From: JAJZMA01 sp021850405
GTDB taxonomy: Bacteria; Chloroflexota; Dormibacteria; Aeolococcales; Aeolococcaceae
Assembly: GCA_027365835.1 (NCBI GenBank)
Contig: DAHXLU010000040.1
Location: forward strand, 1-20,843
Length of the DNA: 20,843 nt
Direction: 5' to 3'
A program made the translations under genes and the position numbers. Shown in pieces: positions 1-8,001 of this stretch (positions within the stretch are counted from its first letter, which is position 1; each line of letters opens with the position of its first letter). The notes below the pieces were generated by a model. That model had not been told where the DNA came from. It saw nothing but the letters and a program-made list of their open reading frames with translations, and searched no databases.

Positions 1-58
1 CTGCTCCCCTTCACACCCCTCTGCCTTCTTCCCTTGCCAATACCTGTACGATTCCATG

Positions 59-93
59 GACGGTCTCTCCTTTTTGCTTTGGTTGAGACCGTC
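59..93. repeat. 9-bp inverted repeat (hairpin) upstream of the amidoligase operon
   Basis: GACGGTCTC at 59-67 is matched perfectly by GAGACCGTC at 85-93, leaving a 17-base pyrimidine-rich loop that contains a run of five T. It lies about 100 bases before the amidoligase start. It could be the terminator of a gene outside the window, an attenuator, or an operator with two half-sites. There is no T-tract directly after the right arm on the plus strand, so a classical plus-strand terminator is not well supported. Confidence 0.5.
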
Positions 94-111
94 ACTCTAC
101 GAATTTCAACG

Positions 112-168
112 CCACGTGGGGCATCCTCCCTTTAAGTTTCACGGCCAGCCTGCTTTGTCCGTATACGG
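112..168. promoter_or_regulatory. two short perfect palindromes in the amidoligase leader
   Basis: CCACGTGG (112-119) and CCGTATACGG (159-168) are perfect palindromes, 28 and 84 bases upstream of the predicted start codon in reverse order of distance. They could be operator sites for a dimeric regulator of the operon. Short palindromes also occur by chance, and I see no convincing -35/-10 pair that would place them relative to a promoter. Confidence 0.2.
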
Positions 169-195
169 TCCGCAGGATACCGATAGCCTTTCCGT

Positions 196-3100
196 ATGCT
201 TCCAACTACCCTGCTCGAAGACGACCCCCTTCCTGGGACGCCAGAGTGGGACGAGCTGTTCGCGAGAGCCAAGGCTACCCTGGAAGCGCTGGAGAAGGGG
301 TCAGAGCCGCCCCCTACCCCCAATAACCCAGCAAAGAGAACACGCCAAACGCATAAGGCGGAAACCAGTATGGCCGCAAATGAAGAGACAACCCATCGGC
401 GCACTCCCCGACCCGGCGGGGGAGCTGCGAACCGAAATAGCAATTCAGAGGCAGCTTCTCTGGCCCAGCCTCCGGCAGCGGACAAAATCACATCAGCCCT
501 GCACGCCATCGCGAGAACCCCGGTAGGCAGGCAGTATCTCTCCTCCGGTATCACCACAATTCCAGGGCAGACATTTGGGATTGAGATCGAATTTGATGGT
601 GGAGATCCAGAAGCCATCGCTGCCGAGTTGTACGACAGGGGCCTGGCTGCTACCCCTTACAAGGAGGAGTACCACAGCGAACGTCGGGTTCCGGGCAAAT
701 GGATTGTTGAGCGGGATGGCTCGGTTACAGGGGAGATTGTGAGCCCAGTACTGACCGACAGCCCCGAAACCTGGGCCCAGCTCGCCCTTGTATGCGAGAT
801 AATACAGAAGCATGGTGGAGAGGCAACACCCAGAACTGGCGCGCACGTACACGTTGGCGTGCAATCCTCCCAGTTCTCAAGCCCGGTAGAGGCACTCCAG
901 AATGTCGTGCAGATCTGTTTGTGGGCGGAAGACCTGCTCTACCGGCTCAGCGCCAGGCCGGAAGCATATCCCTTCCACCGCGGCGTTTCCAACGGATACG
1001 AGTACTGTGCCCCCACCATGGCTGAAAGAGCGAGCATTGCGCTGGATGCCGATAACAGTGAAGTAATCGCCAGAACCCTCAGCAGCCACTACCGAGGGCT
1101 GAACCTGGGCAACGTAGCAAAACCAGCGCAAGACCAGACCGTTGAATTCAGGTATAACGACGGGAGCCTGGATCCTGAAAAGCTGCAGACAAATATCATG
1201 GTCGACTGTGCCGTCATGGCAGCTGCAGGAAGGCTCGCACGGAGGCAAATTCCAAGCCGACACCACCCGCTTGGCAGTTCCAGAAAATCAGACACCGAAC
1301 TGCTGGAAACATTCGCACGGCTAATAATGCCAGATCCCTGGCAAAGGATAAAACTATATTCTGCTTACGAACGGTCAATGTGGCAACCCTCACGCAACGG
1401 CATCAGTGCCCGTTTGCGCAGCGTACAAAACAAGGGAGTCTCCACCGAGCTGGCCCGGATAATTAAACTGGCAAAAGGCCTCGGGGGACAGGAGACCATG
1501 TCCATCAAGGTCGCGGGCAAGCTGCGCAAGGTGCACGCATTGGGGAACACACTGGATCCAGCCGAGATGGACTGGCTCACCAGTGTGGTCCGGTGTGACG
1601 AGACGCCAGGCGAGGCTCCAAGTCTTCGTGCAAAGACACTGGCTCTCAGATGGCTGGCCTTGCCGCTGGACAGGGTAGCGCCTTCACCTGAAGACTGGCG
1701 CCGGCGCCGGGCGCAGACGGCAGTTGATATTGCCGGTGATGACTACTTTCTCCCAACTACGACCGAGCTTATGGCCCGGGTGAGGCAGCGACAGGGGTAC
1801 ATCACTTTGATTGAGCAGGCATGGCTCAGGGCAGTAACCTCTCCCCTCCCAAGCGACTTCAATCTTGTTGCCCCAACCAGAGCCACAGGACAGGTCTATG
1901 AAGAGTGGATGCAGGGACCAAGGCGGCTGCGCGGGCCGACCGACCTTCGTGACCTCAAACGGATGCGCACCCGCTGGATCCAGTACCAGAAGCTGGAAAG
2001 GGCGAGGGCTGAACAGGACCGGGTATTTGCGGAGATCGAACGCACGCTTGGTACTACACTCTCCCCGGAGCAGCAGGGATTGCTCTCCCCCATGCTGCGC
2101 TACGAACAGAGCTTCGACCATGCAGGCATCCCTGAGACTGCTGTACTTTCCGCGGCCATTGGAGCGGCCGTTGGAGCAATCGCTTACAACTCCCTGCTAC
2201 CTTACAGGGCACACGACGGGAGAGTGGCCTGGCTACGAAATCTCGTGGAAATTGCAAAGCACCGGGATGAACTGCTTGCCCTGCTGCCGGAGGGAAGTGG
2301 GCAAACCAGCAGAGGTGGTGAGTGGTCAAGCGATGCACGATGGCTCTCCACAGCGATGGTGACCTCGCAAGCAGCGGTCGCCACGATAAGCGAACTGCCA
2401 CCACCTTCGGCTGCACTCCTGCGCATCTACAGCAACTGGGAGGCCGCGTTGCCGGCGGAACGGCAGGCTGCAAAACACCCCTTGAGGAAAGAGATGAACG
2501 CCGCCATAAGTGCAAGAATAGAGGAGGCGCAGGTGGTCGACGTGCAGGTAGAACAGATCGCAGATGACCTGGCAAGCCATGGTCGCACACCAACGCCAGA
2601 AGAAGAAAGCTGGCTGAAGGCGCTTCTGTGGGGAGAAGCGACAGACAAGAACTGGGACTGCAGCAGTGGGGAAGAGGAAGCGCTCAAGCCTGACCTGCTG
2701 GATGCAGTTATCCACTGGGCCAGCAGCCCTGCGGGCACGCAGGGGGACAACCGCCTGCACTGGGAGCAACTAAGGACAGGCATCCTTGCTTTCACCTTGC
2801 GCGAACGTGCCCGCATCCACTGGGTGGATGGCGAGGCAAAAATTCCGCTGCCTCCCGGCATGGTGCCACCCACAACCGAGGATGTAGCGTGGTTTTTTTC
2901 ATGGACTGCGGCAGCGCAAACACATTCAGATACCGCATGGGACAGGACGCCACCATCGGCTGCAGCTGCACTTCTCCTTGACAGGGCGTTCCTTTCCAGC
3001 ACCCCTCCATCGGGCGACATGGACCTGCCTACATGGGAAAGAATGCGCGAGCGCTGGGACCATGTACGCTCCGGGCTCGTGGAAACCGGTTTTCTGGGGC

Positions 3101-3741
3101 AGACTGAATCCCAGAGAGTCCAGACGCACGAAGCAACCGACTGGCTTACACCCATGCTGTCAACTCCCATAACCTTTGACATGGCAGCATGTTTTCCCCA
3201 TGACCCATCTGAGGAGGAAATCACAACCGTTAGGGGAGTACTGCAAAGTTATGGAACACTAGGAACGCCCATCGCCAGCCAGTATCACGAGCAGCTGCTG
3301 CAGAACCTGACTGTATGGGAAGCAGCAACACTGGCCCAGGCGCAATCCGGGCAGCTTGAGCTGCGACTTGTAGACGTCGGCACCCATCCTGATGCGGCAA
3401 CTGCAATCAGCCAGTTCATGACTGGCCTCTCAAAGGATGCTCCAACACTTCCGCAAGATCCCGGCGTACTCCTGGCGGTTGCCAGATGGATGGCAAGTGC
3501 CTCGGATACTGCTACGCCTGCAGCTGCTCTGCTGGAGCAGCACAAGGCGCGCGCATGGAGCACTTTGCGCGGCGAGGCTCAGGCAAGATCCCATCTTTTC
3601 TTTGGACTCGTGGGTAAGTCCAGAGGCTGGAAGAGAGCGCTCGCCGCTACAGAAATGGGAACCCAGCAGCCTGCGGAAAGGGGATTGCTGCAGCATGGAC
3701 GCACCGCCCCTGCAGGTGCTGGCCACGGGGGCCTGGAGTGA
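196..3741 (+). CDS. Giant amidoligase (glutamine-synthetase-fold COOH-NH2 ligase) with long repeat-like C-terminus
   Basis: This 1181-aa protein is predicted to use ATP to join a carboxylate to an amine; the substrate is unknown. Residues 1-100 are polar and disordered-looking. The amidoligase domain spans about 125-350, with GIEIEF at 128-133 (metal-ligand-type E130 and E132), KWIVERDGS at 168-176, GEIVSP at 179-184, GAHVHVG at 215-221, YRGLNLGN near 299-306 and VEFRYNDGSLD at 316-326. These match the order of conserved motifs in the Amidoligase_2 family. Residues from about 380 to 1150 hold four degenerate repeats of about 175-180 residues, marked by WL- or LL-containing motifs near 460, 629, 806 and 983, which I cannot assign to any family. 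Most amidoligases are only a few hundred residues long. The ATG at 196 lacks a strong ribosome-binding site; an ATG at 370 (M59) is the alternative and would not affect the domain. The stop overlaps the GTG of the next gene. Confidence 0.88.
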   Translation: MLPTTLLEDDPLPGTPEWDELFARAKATLEALEKGSEPPPTPNNPAKRTRQTHKAETSMAANEETTHRRTPRPGGGAANRNSNSEAASLAQPPAADKITSALHAIARTPVGRQYLSSGITTIPGQTFGIEIEFDGGDPEAIAAELYDRGLAATPYKEEYHSERRVPGKWIVERDGSVTGEIVSPVLTDSPETWAQLALVCEIIQKHGGEATPRTGAHVHVGVQSSQFSSPVEALQNVVQICLWAEDLLYRLSARPEAYPFHRGVSNGYEYCAPTMAERASIALDADNSEVIARTLSSHYRGLNLGNVAKPAQDQTVEFRYNDGSLDPEKLQTNIMVDCAVMAAAGRLARRQIPSRHHPLGSSRKSDTELLETFARLIMPDPWQRIKLYSAYERSMWQPSRNGISARLRSVQNKGVSTELARIIKLAKGLGGQETMSIKVAGKLRKVHALGNTLDPAEMDWLTSVVRCDETPGEAPSLRAKTLALRWLALPLDRVAPSPEDWRRRRAQTAVDIAGDDYFLPTTTELMARVRQRQGYITLIEQAWLRAVTSPLPSDFNLVAPTRATGQVYEEWMQGPRRLRGPTDLRDLKRMRTRWIQYQKLERARAEQDRVFAEIERTLGTTLSPEQQGLLSPMLRYEQSFDHAGIPETAVLSAAIGAAVGAIAYNSLLPYRAHDGRVAWLRNLVEIAKHRDELLALLPEGSGQTSRGGEWSSDARWLSTAMVTSQAAVATISELPPPSAALLRIYSNWEAALPAERQAAKHPLRKEMNAAISARIEEAQVVDVQVEQIADDLASHGRTPTPEEESWLKALLWGEATDKNWDCSSGEEEALKPDLLDAVIHWASSPAGTQGDNRLHWEQLRTGILAFTLRERARIHWVDGEAKIPLPPGMVPPTTEDVAWFFSWTAAAQTHSDTAWDRTPPSAAAALLLDRAFLSSTPPSGDMDLPTWERMRERWDHVRSGLVETGFLGQTESQRVQTHEATDWLTPMLSTPITFDMAACFPHDPSEEEITTVRGVLQSYGTLGTPIASQYHEQLLQNLTVWEAATLAQAQSGQLELRLVDVGTHPDAATAISQFMTGLSKDAPTLPQDPGVLLAVARWMASASDTATPAAALLEQHKARAWSTLRGEAQARSHLFFGLVGKSRGWKRALAATEMGTQQPAERGLLQHGRTAPAGAGHGGLE

Positions 3742-4127
3742 GCTACCGCCACCTTCCTGGCAATGATGAACAAACCATGCCGCTGATGCTCCACTACCGT
3801 CCCCTGGGCAACGGGCTTTTTGAGCGCGCTTGTGAGGCCGATACCTTCATGGGCCTCATAGCAGCCCTTATGGAGTCACAGGAGTATGAGCATACCTTTT
3901 CAGCAGAAAAGCGGCTGGTAAAGCGCATGCAGCTTGCAGCAGGGATTGAACAGCTCTATGCAGTTTTCAATCGAACGCTACAGATAACTGACACTCCCAC
4001 GGAAAACGGTATCGACGTCTCTTCGGATGAACCCATGATCACCTCGCTTGAGGCCATAGGATACTGCCGGCTGGTCAGGTCAACTGGCAACGTCGGGGAG
4101 AAGGTGGTGGAGAAGCATCATGCCTGA
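3738..4127 (+). CDS. Unrecognised 129-aa protein inside the amidoligase operon
   Basis: I do not recognise this protein. The proposed GTG start at 3738 overlaps the TGA of the amidoligase gene (GTGA), with a purine-rich stretch just upstream, so translation is probably coupled. An ATG at 3777 beginning MPLMLHYRPL is an alternative start. The product looks soluble and mixed helix/strand, with no signal peptide, no membrane segment and no obvious catalytic motif. It has a segment around LFERACEADTFMGLIAALME followed by a charged helix, and ends in a short basic tail. Its end overlaps the ATP-grasp start by 8 bp. Conserved operon position would make it a partner or adaptor of the amidoligase or ATP-grasp enzyme; that is inference only. 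Confidence 0.7.
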   Translation: MSYRHLPGNDEQTMPLMLHYRPLGNGLFERACEADTFMGLIAALMESQEYEHTFSAEKRLVKRMQLAAGIEQLYAVFNRTLQITDTPTENGIDVSSDEPMITSLEAIGYCRLVRSTGNVGEKVVEKHHA

Positions 4128-4989
4128 CATGGGAATTGACTATCCCTCTGCTGCAGGTAACCATCAGATTCAGCTGCCAGAAGGGTGCAGCATTACCCCA
4201 ACCCGGCTGGACGGCAGCATGGTACACCTAAAAAATCGGGGTCTACATCCACGTAGGCATGACCGCCCAGTCTGTGTAGTAATCCCTGCTGGCGTCAACG
4301 CCATCCCTACTGAGCCCTGCCTCCTTGCCGTGGCCCGCCGTGGGGCAAAGATTGCTGTAATACGCTCTCCCCAGCAAAATCGTGACCGCAGCGCAATACT
4401 CGTAAACTGGGGCTCTCGCGATCCCATGCCACGCGGCACGCTAAACAGTGCTACCAGTGTAGAACTGAGCCGCAACAAGATAAAAAACGTATGTCTGCTC
4501 GCAGAACTTGCGCCCATGACAGTATTTTCGCCAGACGCTGTGGGGCAGCTTCCAGGTGACCGGCTGGTGGCCAAGCGCCGCTTTGGCCAGCAGGGAAGTG
4601 GCAAGATGGTCCTTCCCCTGAATTCACCACGGGAGAGTCTCTGCAAATACGACATCTTCCAGGAGTTCATTGCCAACCGCACCGAATACCGGGTGTCGGT
4701 CATTGCTGGAACAACAGTGGTAACCGCCATGCTGAAAACCCCAGCGTCAGCCAGTCCCGAGGACCTGACGCCGCACTTTTCCTTTACCCAGCTTACCGAA
4801 CTACCTGCCGAGGTAGCCAGGGTAGCCATTAGCGCAGCGGAGCGGATTGGCCTTGGCTACACAGGAGTCGACGTGATAAGGGACAATGCGACTGGAAGGA
4901 TACTGTGTCTCGAGACCAACAGTGCACCAGGGATGTCTACTTGCACGATCATCAACCTGTATGAAATTCTCCAGGGCAGGGACAGATGA
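4120..4989 (+). CDS. ATP-grasp ligase of the amidoligase operon
   Basis: This 289-aa protein is predicted to form an amide or peptide bond through an acyl-phosphate intermediate. Visible ATP-grasp features are VAKRRFGQQGSGK at 150-162 (nucleotide-binding lysine and glycine-rich loop), QEFI at 181-184 (adenine-contacting strand), EYRVSVI at 189-195, GYTGVDVIRD at 246-255 and LETNSAPGMS at 264-273. In the last two, D251, E265 and N267 are the likely Mg-ATP ligands. The preceding 100 residues resemble the pre-ATP-grasp domain. The ATG at 4120 overlaps the previous stop and has GGAG seven bases upstream; an ATG at 4129 is a near-equivalent alternative. ATP-grasp genes beside amidoligases are known from comparative genomics (Iyer and colleagues' amidoligase survey), where they are predicted to make or modify small peptides. 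Confidence 0.87.
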   Translation: MPDMGIDYPSAAGNHQIQLPEGCSITPTRLDGSMVHLKNRGLHPRRHDRPVCVVIPAGVNAIPTEPCLLAVARRGAKIAVIRSPQQNRDRSAILVNWGSRDPMPRGTLNSATSVELSRNKIKNVCLLAELAPMTVFSPDAVGQLPGDRLVAKRRFGQQGSGKMVLPLNSPRESLCKYDIFQEFIANRTEYRVSVIAGTTVVTAMLKTPASASPEDLTPHFSFTQLTELPAEVARVAISAAERIGLGYTGVDVIRDNATGRILCLETNSAPGMSTCTIINLYEILQGRDR

Positions 4990-5996
4990 GCAGGAGTGGA
5001 TCGCATACAGATAACACTGAAGCCTGGCGTGTTCCTGGTGGCTCCAGCCAGGATGAGACAGCCCCACGGCATGTCAGAGAAAACGGTGTCCTGACGTCCG
5101 GCACCAGCAACTGGAAGGCGCAACTGGCACTCTCAAGATTGAGACGGCAGGAAAGCATCAGCTGGGCAACCGTCATTCCCAACGGCCAGGGCCCAGTCAT
5201 TGGAATGGTACCCTCTGCCAATCCAGCTGCCAATGTTGCCTACGCTGCCGCTGTCACCAAGGCGCAGGGCATTCTCCTGCCCATCCCCCCAATAGCCAAC
5301 CCCAAAAAGCTGTTAACCCTGTACCAGAGTTGCGATGGCCTTCTGCTCGCTGGCGGACCTGATATTGCGCCCCACCTCTACGGGGAAGCACCAAGGGAGG
5401 CCGCCCGCCTGGACCCTCCCAGCGTGACGAGGGACGCGATGGAGTTGCTCCTGACAAAATGGGCCGTCCAGGACAAAATGCCCGTCCTTGGAGTCTGTCG
5501 TGGACTGCAGGTGCTGAACGTGGCACAAGGTGGCACCCTCTGGCAGGACATTGTCACAGACGCTGCCAGTCCCAGACAGCACCGCATAGCTCTGAATGAG
5601 CGCCACACCATAAGGACACGGCCAGGGTCGCGTCTGGCTCGGCTGGTGGGAGAGACCGGAGAAGTAAACAGTCTCCACCACCAGGCGATTCGCAGGCTCG
5701 GCAAGGATGTCAGTGCAACAGCGCTCTCTCTAGACCTGGTTGTAGAAGCCATAGAGCTGAAAAACCATCCATTTGCCGTTGGTGTCCAGTTCCATCCTGA
5801 GCTGATGCTGGATGGGCCAGTCCGCTGGCCGCTAGAACTCTTCTCCAGCCTCACCCGGGCCGCACTCCAGTTTGGGCGCAACCAGCATCGGCGCGGTCAC
5901 GTGCTCCCACCTGGAGTACTCTGGACAGTAGATGGCTCCAGCGGACCCGGAGCTGGCGCAAGATGCGAGCCACCCGATGCAGTATCTGGAATGTGA
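4986..5996 (+). CDS. Class I glutamine amidotransferase / gamma-glutamyl hydrolase-like (peptidase C26, PuuD-type)
   Basis: The closest family is PuuD/peptidase C26, which cleaves gamma-glutamyl amides. The catalytic triad is visible: nucleophile C171 in LGVCRGLQVLNV, with H270 and E272 in VQFHPEL. LLLAGGPDIAPHLY at 119-132 and NSLHHQAIRRLG at 228-239 are also typical of PuuD-like proteins. The core spans about 70-290. The polar N-terminal 60 residues and C-terminal 45 residues are extra compared with PuuD, which is about 250 aa. The ATG overlaps the ATP-grasp stop (ATGA), so it is the last gene of the operon. It may undo the bond made by the upstream ligases, process a gamma-glutamyl product, or release ammonia from glutamine for them. 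Substrate is unknown. Confidence 0.9.
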   Translation: MSRSGSHTDNTEAWRVPGGSSQDETAPRHVRENGVLTSGTSNWKAQLALSRLRRQESISWATVIPNGQGPVIGMVPSANPAANVAYAAAVTKAQGILLPIPPIANPKKLLTLYQSCDGLLLAGGPDIAPHLYGEAPREAARLDPPSVTRDAMELLLTKWAVQDKMPVLGVCRGLQVLNVAQGGTLWQDIVTDAASPRQHRIALNERHTIRTRPGSRLARLVGETGEVNSLHHQAIRRLGKDVSATALSLDLVVEAIELKNHPFAVGVQFHPELMLDGPVRWPLELFSSLTRAALQFGRNQHRRGHVLPPGVLWTVDGSSGPGAGARCEPPDAVSGM

Positions 5997-6092
5997 CAGA
6001 TGCCGGCCAGAGCGTACTGCCGCTTATGGGGCAATACGGGATGCAGCAGACTGGCCAGGCTCACCTTCCCGTGCAGAACTGACAGCAGCGCC

Positions 6093-6998
6093 CTAGCCCT
6101 GGGTGACGTTGGCAGCAGCCGCCTGTCCCTCAGCACCTGCTGCGGCCACTGGCGTTGCCCCCTCGACAAACCCCTGCTCAGGCTCTTCCAGGCCGACTAC
6201 CATGGTCACACCCAGCTGCTGGTATTTTTCCGCCATCAGCTTGACACCAGTTCCCATGGCAAAAAACTCAATTACATGGCTGCCCCAGACATGTGACTTT
6301 TCAGATATGGTGACCCCTACGATTCCAGATGCAGATGCCTTCTTGGCCTCTCCCTGCATCCGGAGCATTGCGAGCTCCCTTGCCTCATATAGTGCCGTTG
6401 TAAAGTTGGTCAGTTCGACATTCTGGGTCTGCTGCCCAAGCCATTTTGAGATCCCCTGGTGGGCGACGTTGTAGACACATGCTCCCATCACAAGTGCCAC
6501 AGGCGTGTATCCAGCCTTCTCAAGCAGGAAAAGCTGCTGGCCAGATAGATCGCTCGTAAAAAAATTGCCGCTCTGCGGATGACCTGGTGGTCTCGACACT
6601 GCTGTACCCATCGCAAAGAATTCTGCGGTGTGCTTGGCAGCACTGTACATATTTATCGTCAGATTGACGCCGACCACCCCCTCTGCACCGAGTGAGCGCC
6701 CCATCTGCACCATCTCACCTATCGCCTTTTCCCGCGCCTGGTACATGGCAGCGGTGAGCTGCTGAACCTCACAGTTGGTATTCCAGAGGCTGGTTGTCAT
6801 GGGAAAGCCGATATGGTAGACACTGCTCCCCACGACCAGCCCCAGCGGATTGTAGCCAAGCTCCTTCAGGACTATCGCCTCATCCACCGACAGATCGCTC
6901 GTGTACGGACGACCACTGGTACCGCGCTGACCCCGTGCCAGAAAGGCGAGCGCCGCATCTGCGCGTGGATTTGGAAGGGCAATAGCGTCAGTCATCAC
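6093..6998 (-). CDS. Double YbjQ-domain protein, copy 3 (last in the cluster)
   Basis: This 301-aa protein has two YbjQ-type (DUF74, often labelled heavy-metal-binding) domains. Domain 1 is at about 30-135, with TSDLSVDEAIVLKELGYNPL, a helix YQAREKAIGEM and LGAEGVVGVNL. Domain 2 is at about 145-253, with TSDLSGQQLF, ALYEARELAMLRM, GIVGVTI and EKSHVWGSHVIEFFAMGTG. The Ala/Gly-rich tail (about 255-301) is not part of either domain. It is a close paralogue of the gene at 8002-8814, sharing the EKSHVWGSHVIEFFA block. It starts with GTG at 6998 overlapping the TGA of the gene upstream (GTGA), immediately followed by ATG at 6995, and either could be used; a GAGG lies just upstream. Single-domain YbjQ proteins form pentamers; the biochemical role of the family is not settled. 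Confidence 0.87.
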   Translation of the reverse strand: MMTDAIALPNPRADAALAFLARGQRGTSGRPYTSDLSVDEAIVLKELGYNPLGLVVGSSVYHIGFPMTTSLWNTNCEVQQLTAAMYQAREKAIGEMVQMGRSLGAEGVVGVNLTINMYSAAKHTAEFFAMGTAVSRPPGHPQSGNFFTSDLSGQQLFLLEKAGYTPVALVMGACVYNVAHQGISKWLGQQTQNVELTNFTTALYEARELAMLRMQGEAKKASASGIVGVTISEKSHVWGSHVIEFFAMGTGVKLMAEKYQQLGVTMVVGLEEPEQGFVEGATPVAAAGAEGQAAAANVTQG

Positions 6999-7993
6999 TT
7001 CAACCTCAATATGCCAGACGGCAGTGCATCCAGCGGAGCATCAGTGTAGTGCCGCACTGCTGTTCCGATACATAACATCTCCATTAGCCTTGCCTCATTT
7101 GGCAGCTCGTAAAACTCGCTCTGTACCGTCACTCCCACACAGCCATCTGCATTGGCCGCCTGCACCTCATGATCCAGGTGGTTTATCGCCAGCATCCGGC
7201 CCATGGCAGCTCCTTCGCTAAGCTGCTGCATTTCCTGATTGTTCCAGCTCTGGGCCTGGTACTCAGTGACACATCCTGGGTCTATCTCCAGTGCGCCCAC
7301 ACCGATCACCAGGCGGACTGGAACATAGCCCCCATGGATCACCTTTGCAAATGCCTGGCCATCCAGATGGGAGGTAAAAGGCATCTGTGGCATTGGCGCC
7401 CCTGGACGGGTCACCGCGGTACCAATCATCGTCATCTCAAGGGTATTGGCAATGTCCGCCATCCGGCTGATACGCACCTCAACCCCGACCACCCCATGCG
7501 CAGAAAGCCCTGCCGCCTCCTCCATCAACCGTTTTAGCGCCAGATCCCTCGCAGCGGTCATTCCAGCCTCGTAGGTCACATGCTCCCAGTTGTAGCCGGG
7601 AAAGTGTTCCCCACCGACCGGCGCGCCATACATGGAGCCGCCTCCTCCATAGCCCATGCCACCACCACCGTAGCCCATTCCCCCCCCAAGGCCAAAGCCA
7701 TGAGGACAGGGATAGACCCTGGATGCTCCTGTATTCACAAAACCCAGCGCATACCCCCACTGTGAAGCCAGATGCATGACGCAGCTACCCATGACCATTC
7801 CAAGCGGGTCGAACCCGGCATGCCGTATGGATGCAAACTCCTGGGTGGTCAGATCCGAGGTCCATCCATCGGTTCCGCTCCGCATGGCAGTGATCCTGTC
7901 CTGGGCAGCTACCGGCAGTTTGCCAGCCTCCAGCGCCTGCACGCTGGCCTGCTGCCTTGCCTGCTGCTCCTGCGTATTATCGGCTGCGGCCAT
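6995..7993 (-). CDS. Double YbjQ-domain protein, divergent copy 2 with Gly-rich insert
   Basis: This 332-aa protein has the same two-domain plan but is clearly more diverged than its neighbours. Domain 1 (about 44-195) has TSDLTTQEFASIRHAGFDPL and HGVVGVEV. It is split between the strand near residue 85 and the helix near 140 by an insert containing a Gly/Met/Tyr-rich tract at 100-122. Domain 2 (about 205-315) has TSHLDGQAFAKVIHGGYVPV and GCVGVTV but lacks the KSHVWGSHV block. A polar helical N-terminus of about 40 residues precedes domain 1. The start ATG has an ideal AGGAG that overlaps the stop codon of the upstream gene (TAGGAG), so the two are translationally linked. The tract could be a flexible, assembly-promoting or metal-binding loop; which one is unknown. 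Confidence 0.85.
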   Translation of the reverse strand: MAAADNTQEQQARQQASVQALEAGKLPVAAQDRITAMRSGTDGWTSDLTTQEFASIRHAGFDPLGMVMGSCVMHLASQWGYALGFVNTGASRVYPCPHGFGLGGGMGYGGGGMGYGGGGSMYGAPVGGEHFPGYNWEHVTYEAGMTAARDLALKRLMEEAAGLSAHGVVGVEVRISRMADIANTLEMTMIGTAVTRPGAPMPQMPFTSHLDGQAFAKVIHGGYVPVRLVIGVGALEIDPGCVTEYQAQSWNNQEMQQLSEGAAMGRMLAINHLDHEVQAANADGCVGVTVQSEFYELPNEARLMEMLCIGTAVRHYTDAPLDALPSGILRLK

Positions 7994-8001
7994 AACGTCT
8001 C

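Noticed and set aside
2427..3224. 265-codon open frame on the minus strand inside the amidoligase gene
   Set aside because: It has serine-rich composition without motif or ribosome-binding site and lies wholly antisense to a well-supported gene; it is a by-product of codon bias.
4170..4829. 219-codon minus-strand frame opposite the ATP-grasp gene
   Set aside because: The plus-strand frame has clear ATP-grasp motifs; the antisense product has a random-looking, Arg/Ser-rich sequence.
5997..6092. bidirectional terminator between the amidoligase and YbjQ clusters
   Set aside because: I looked for a GC stem with flanking A and T runs across this spacer and found only short CTGGCCAG-type palindromes, not enough for a call.
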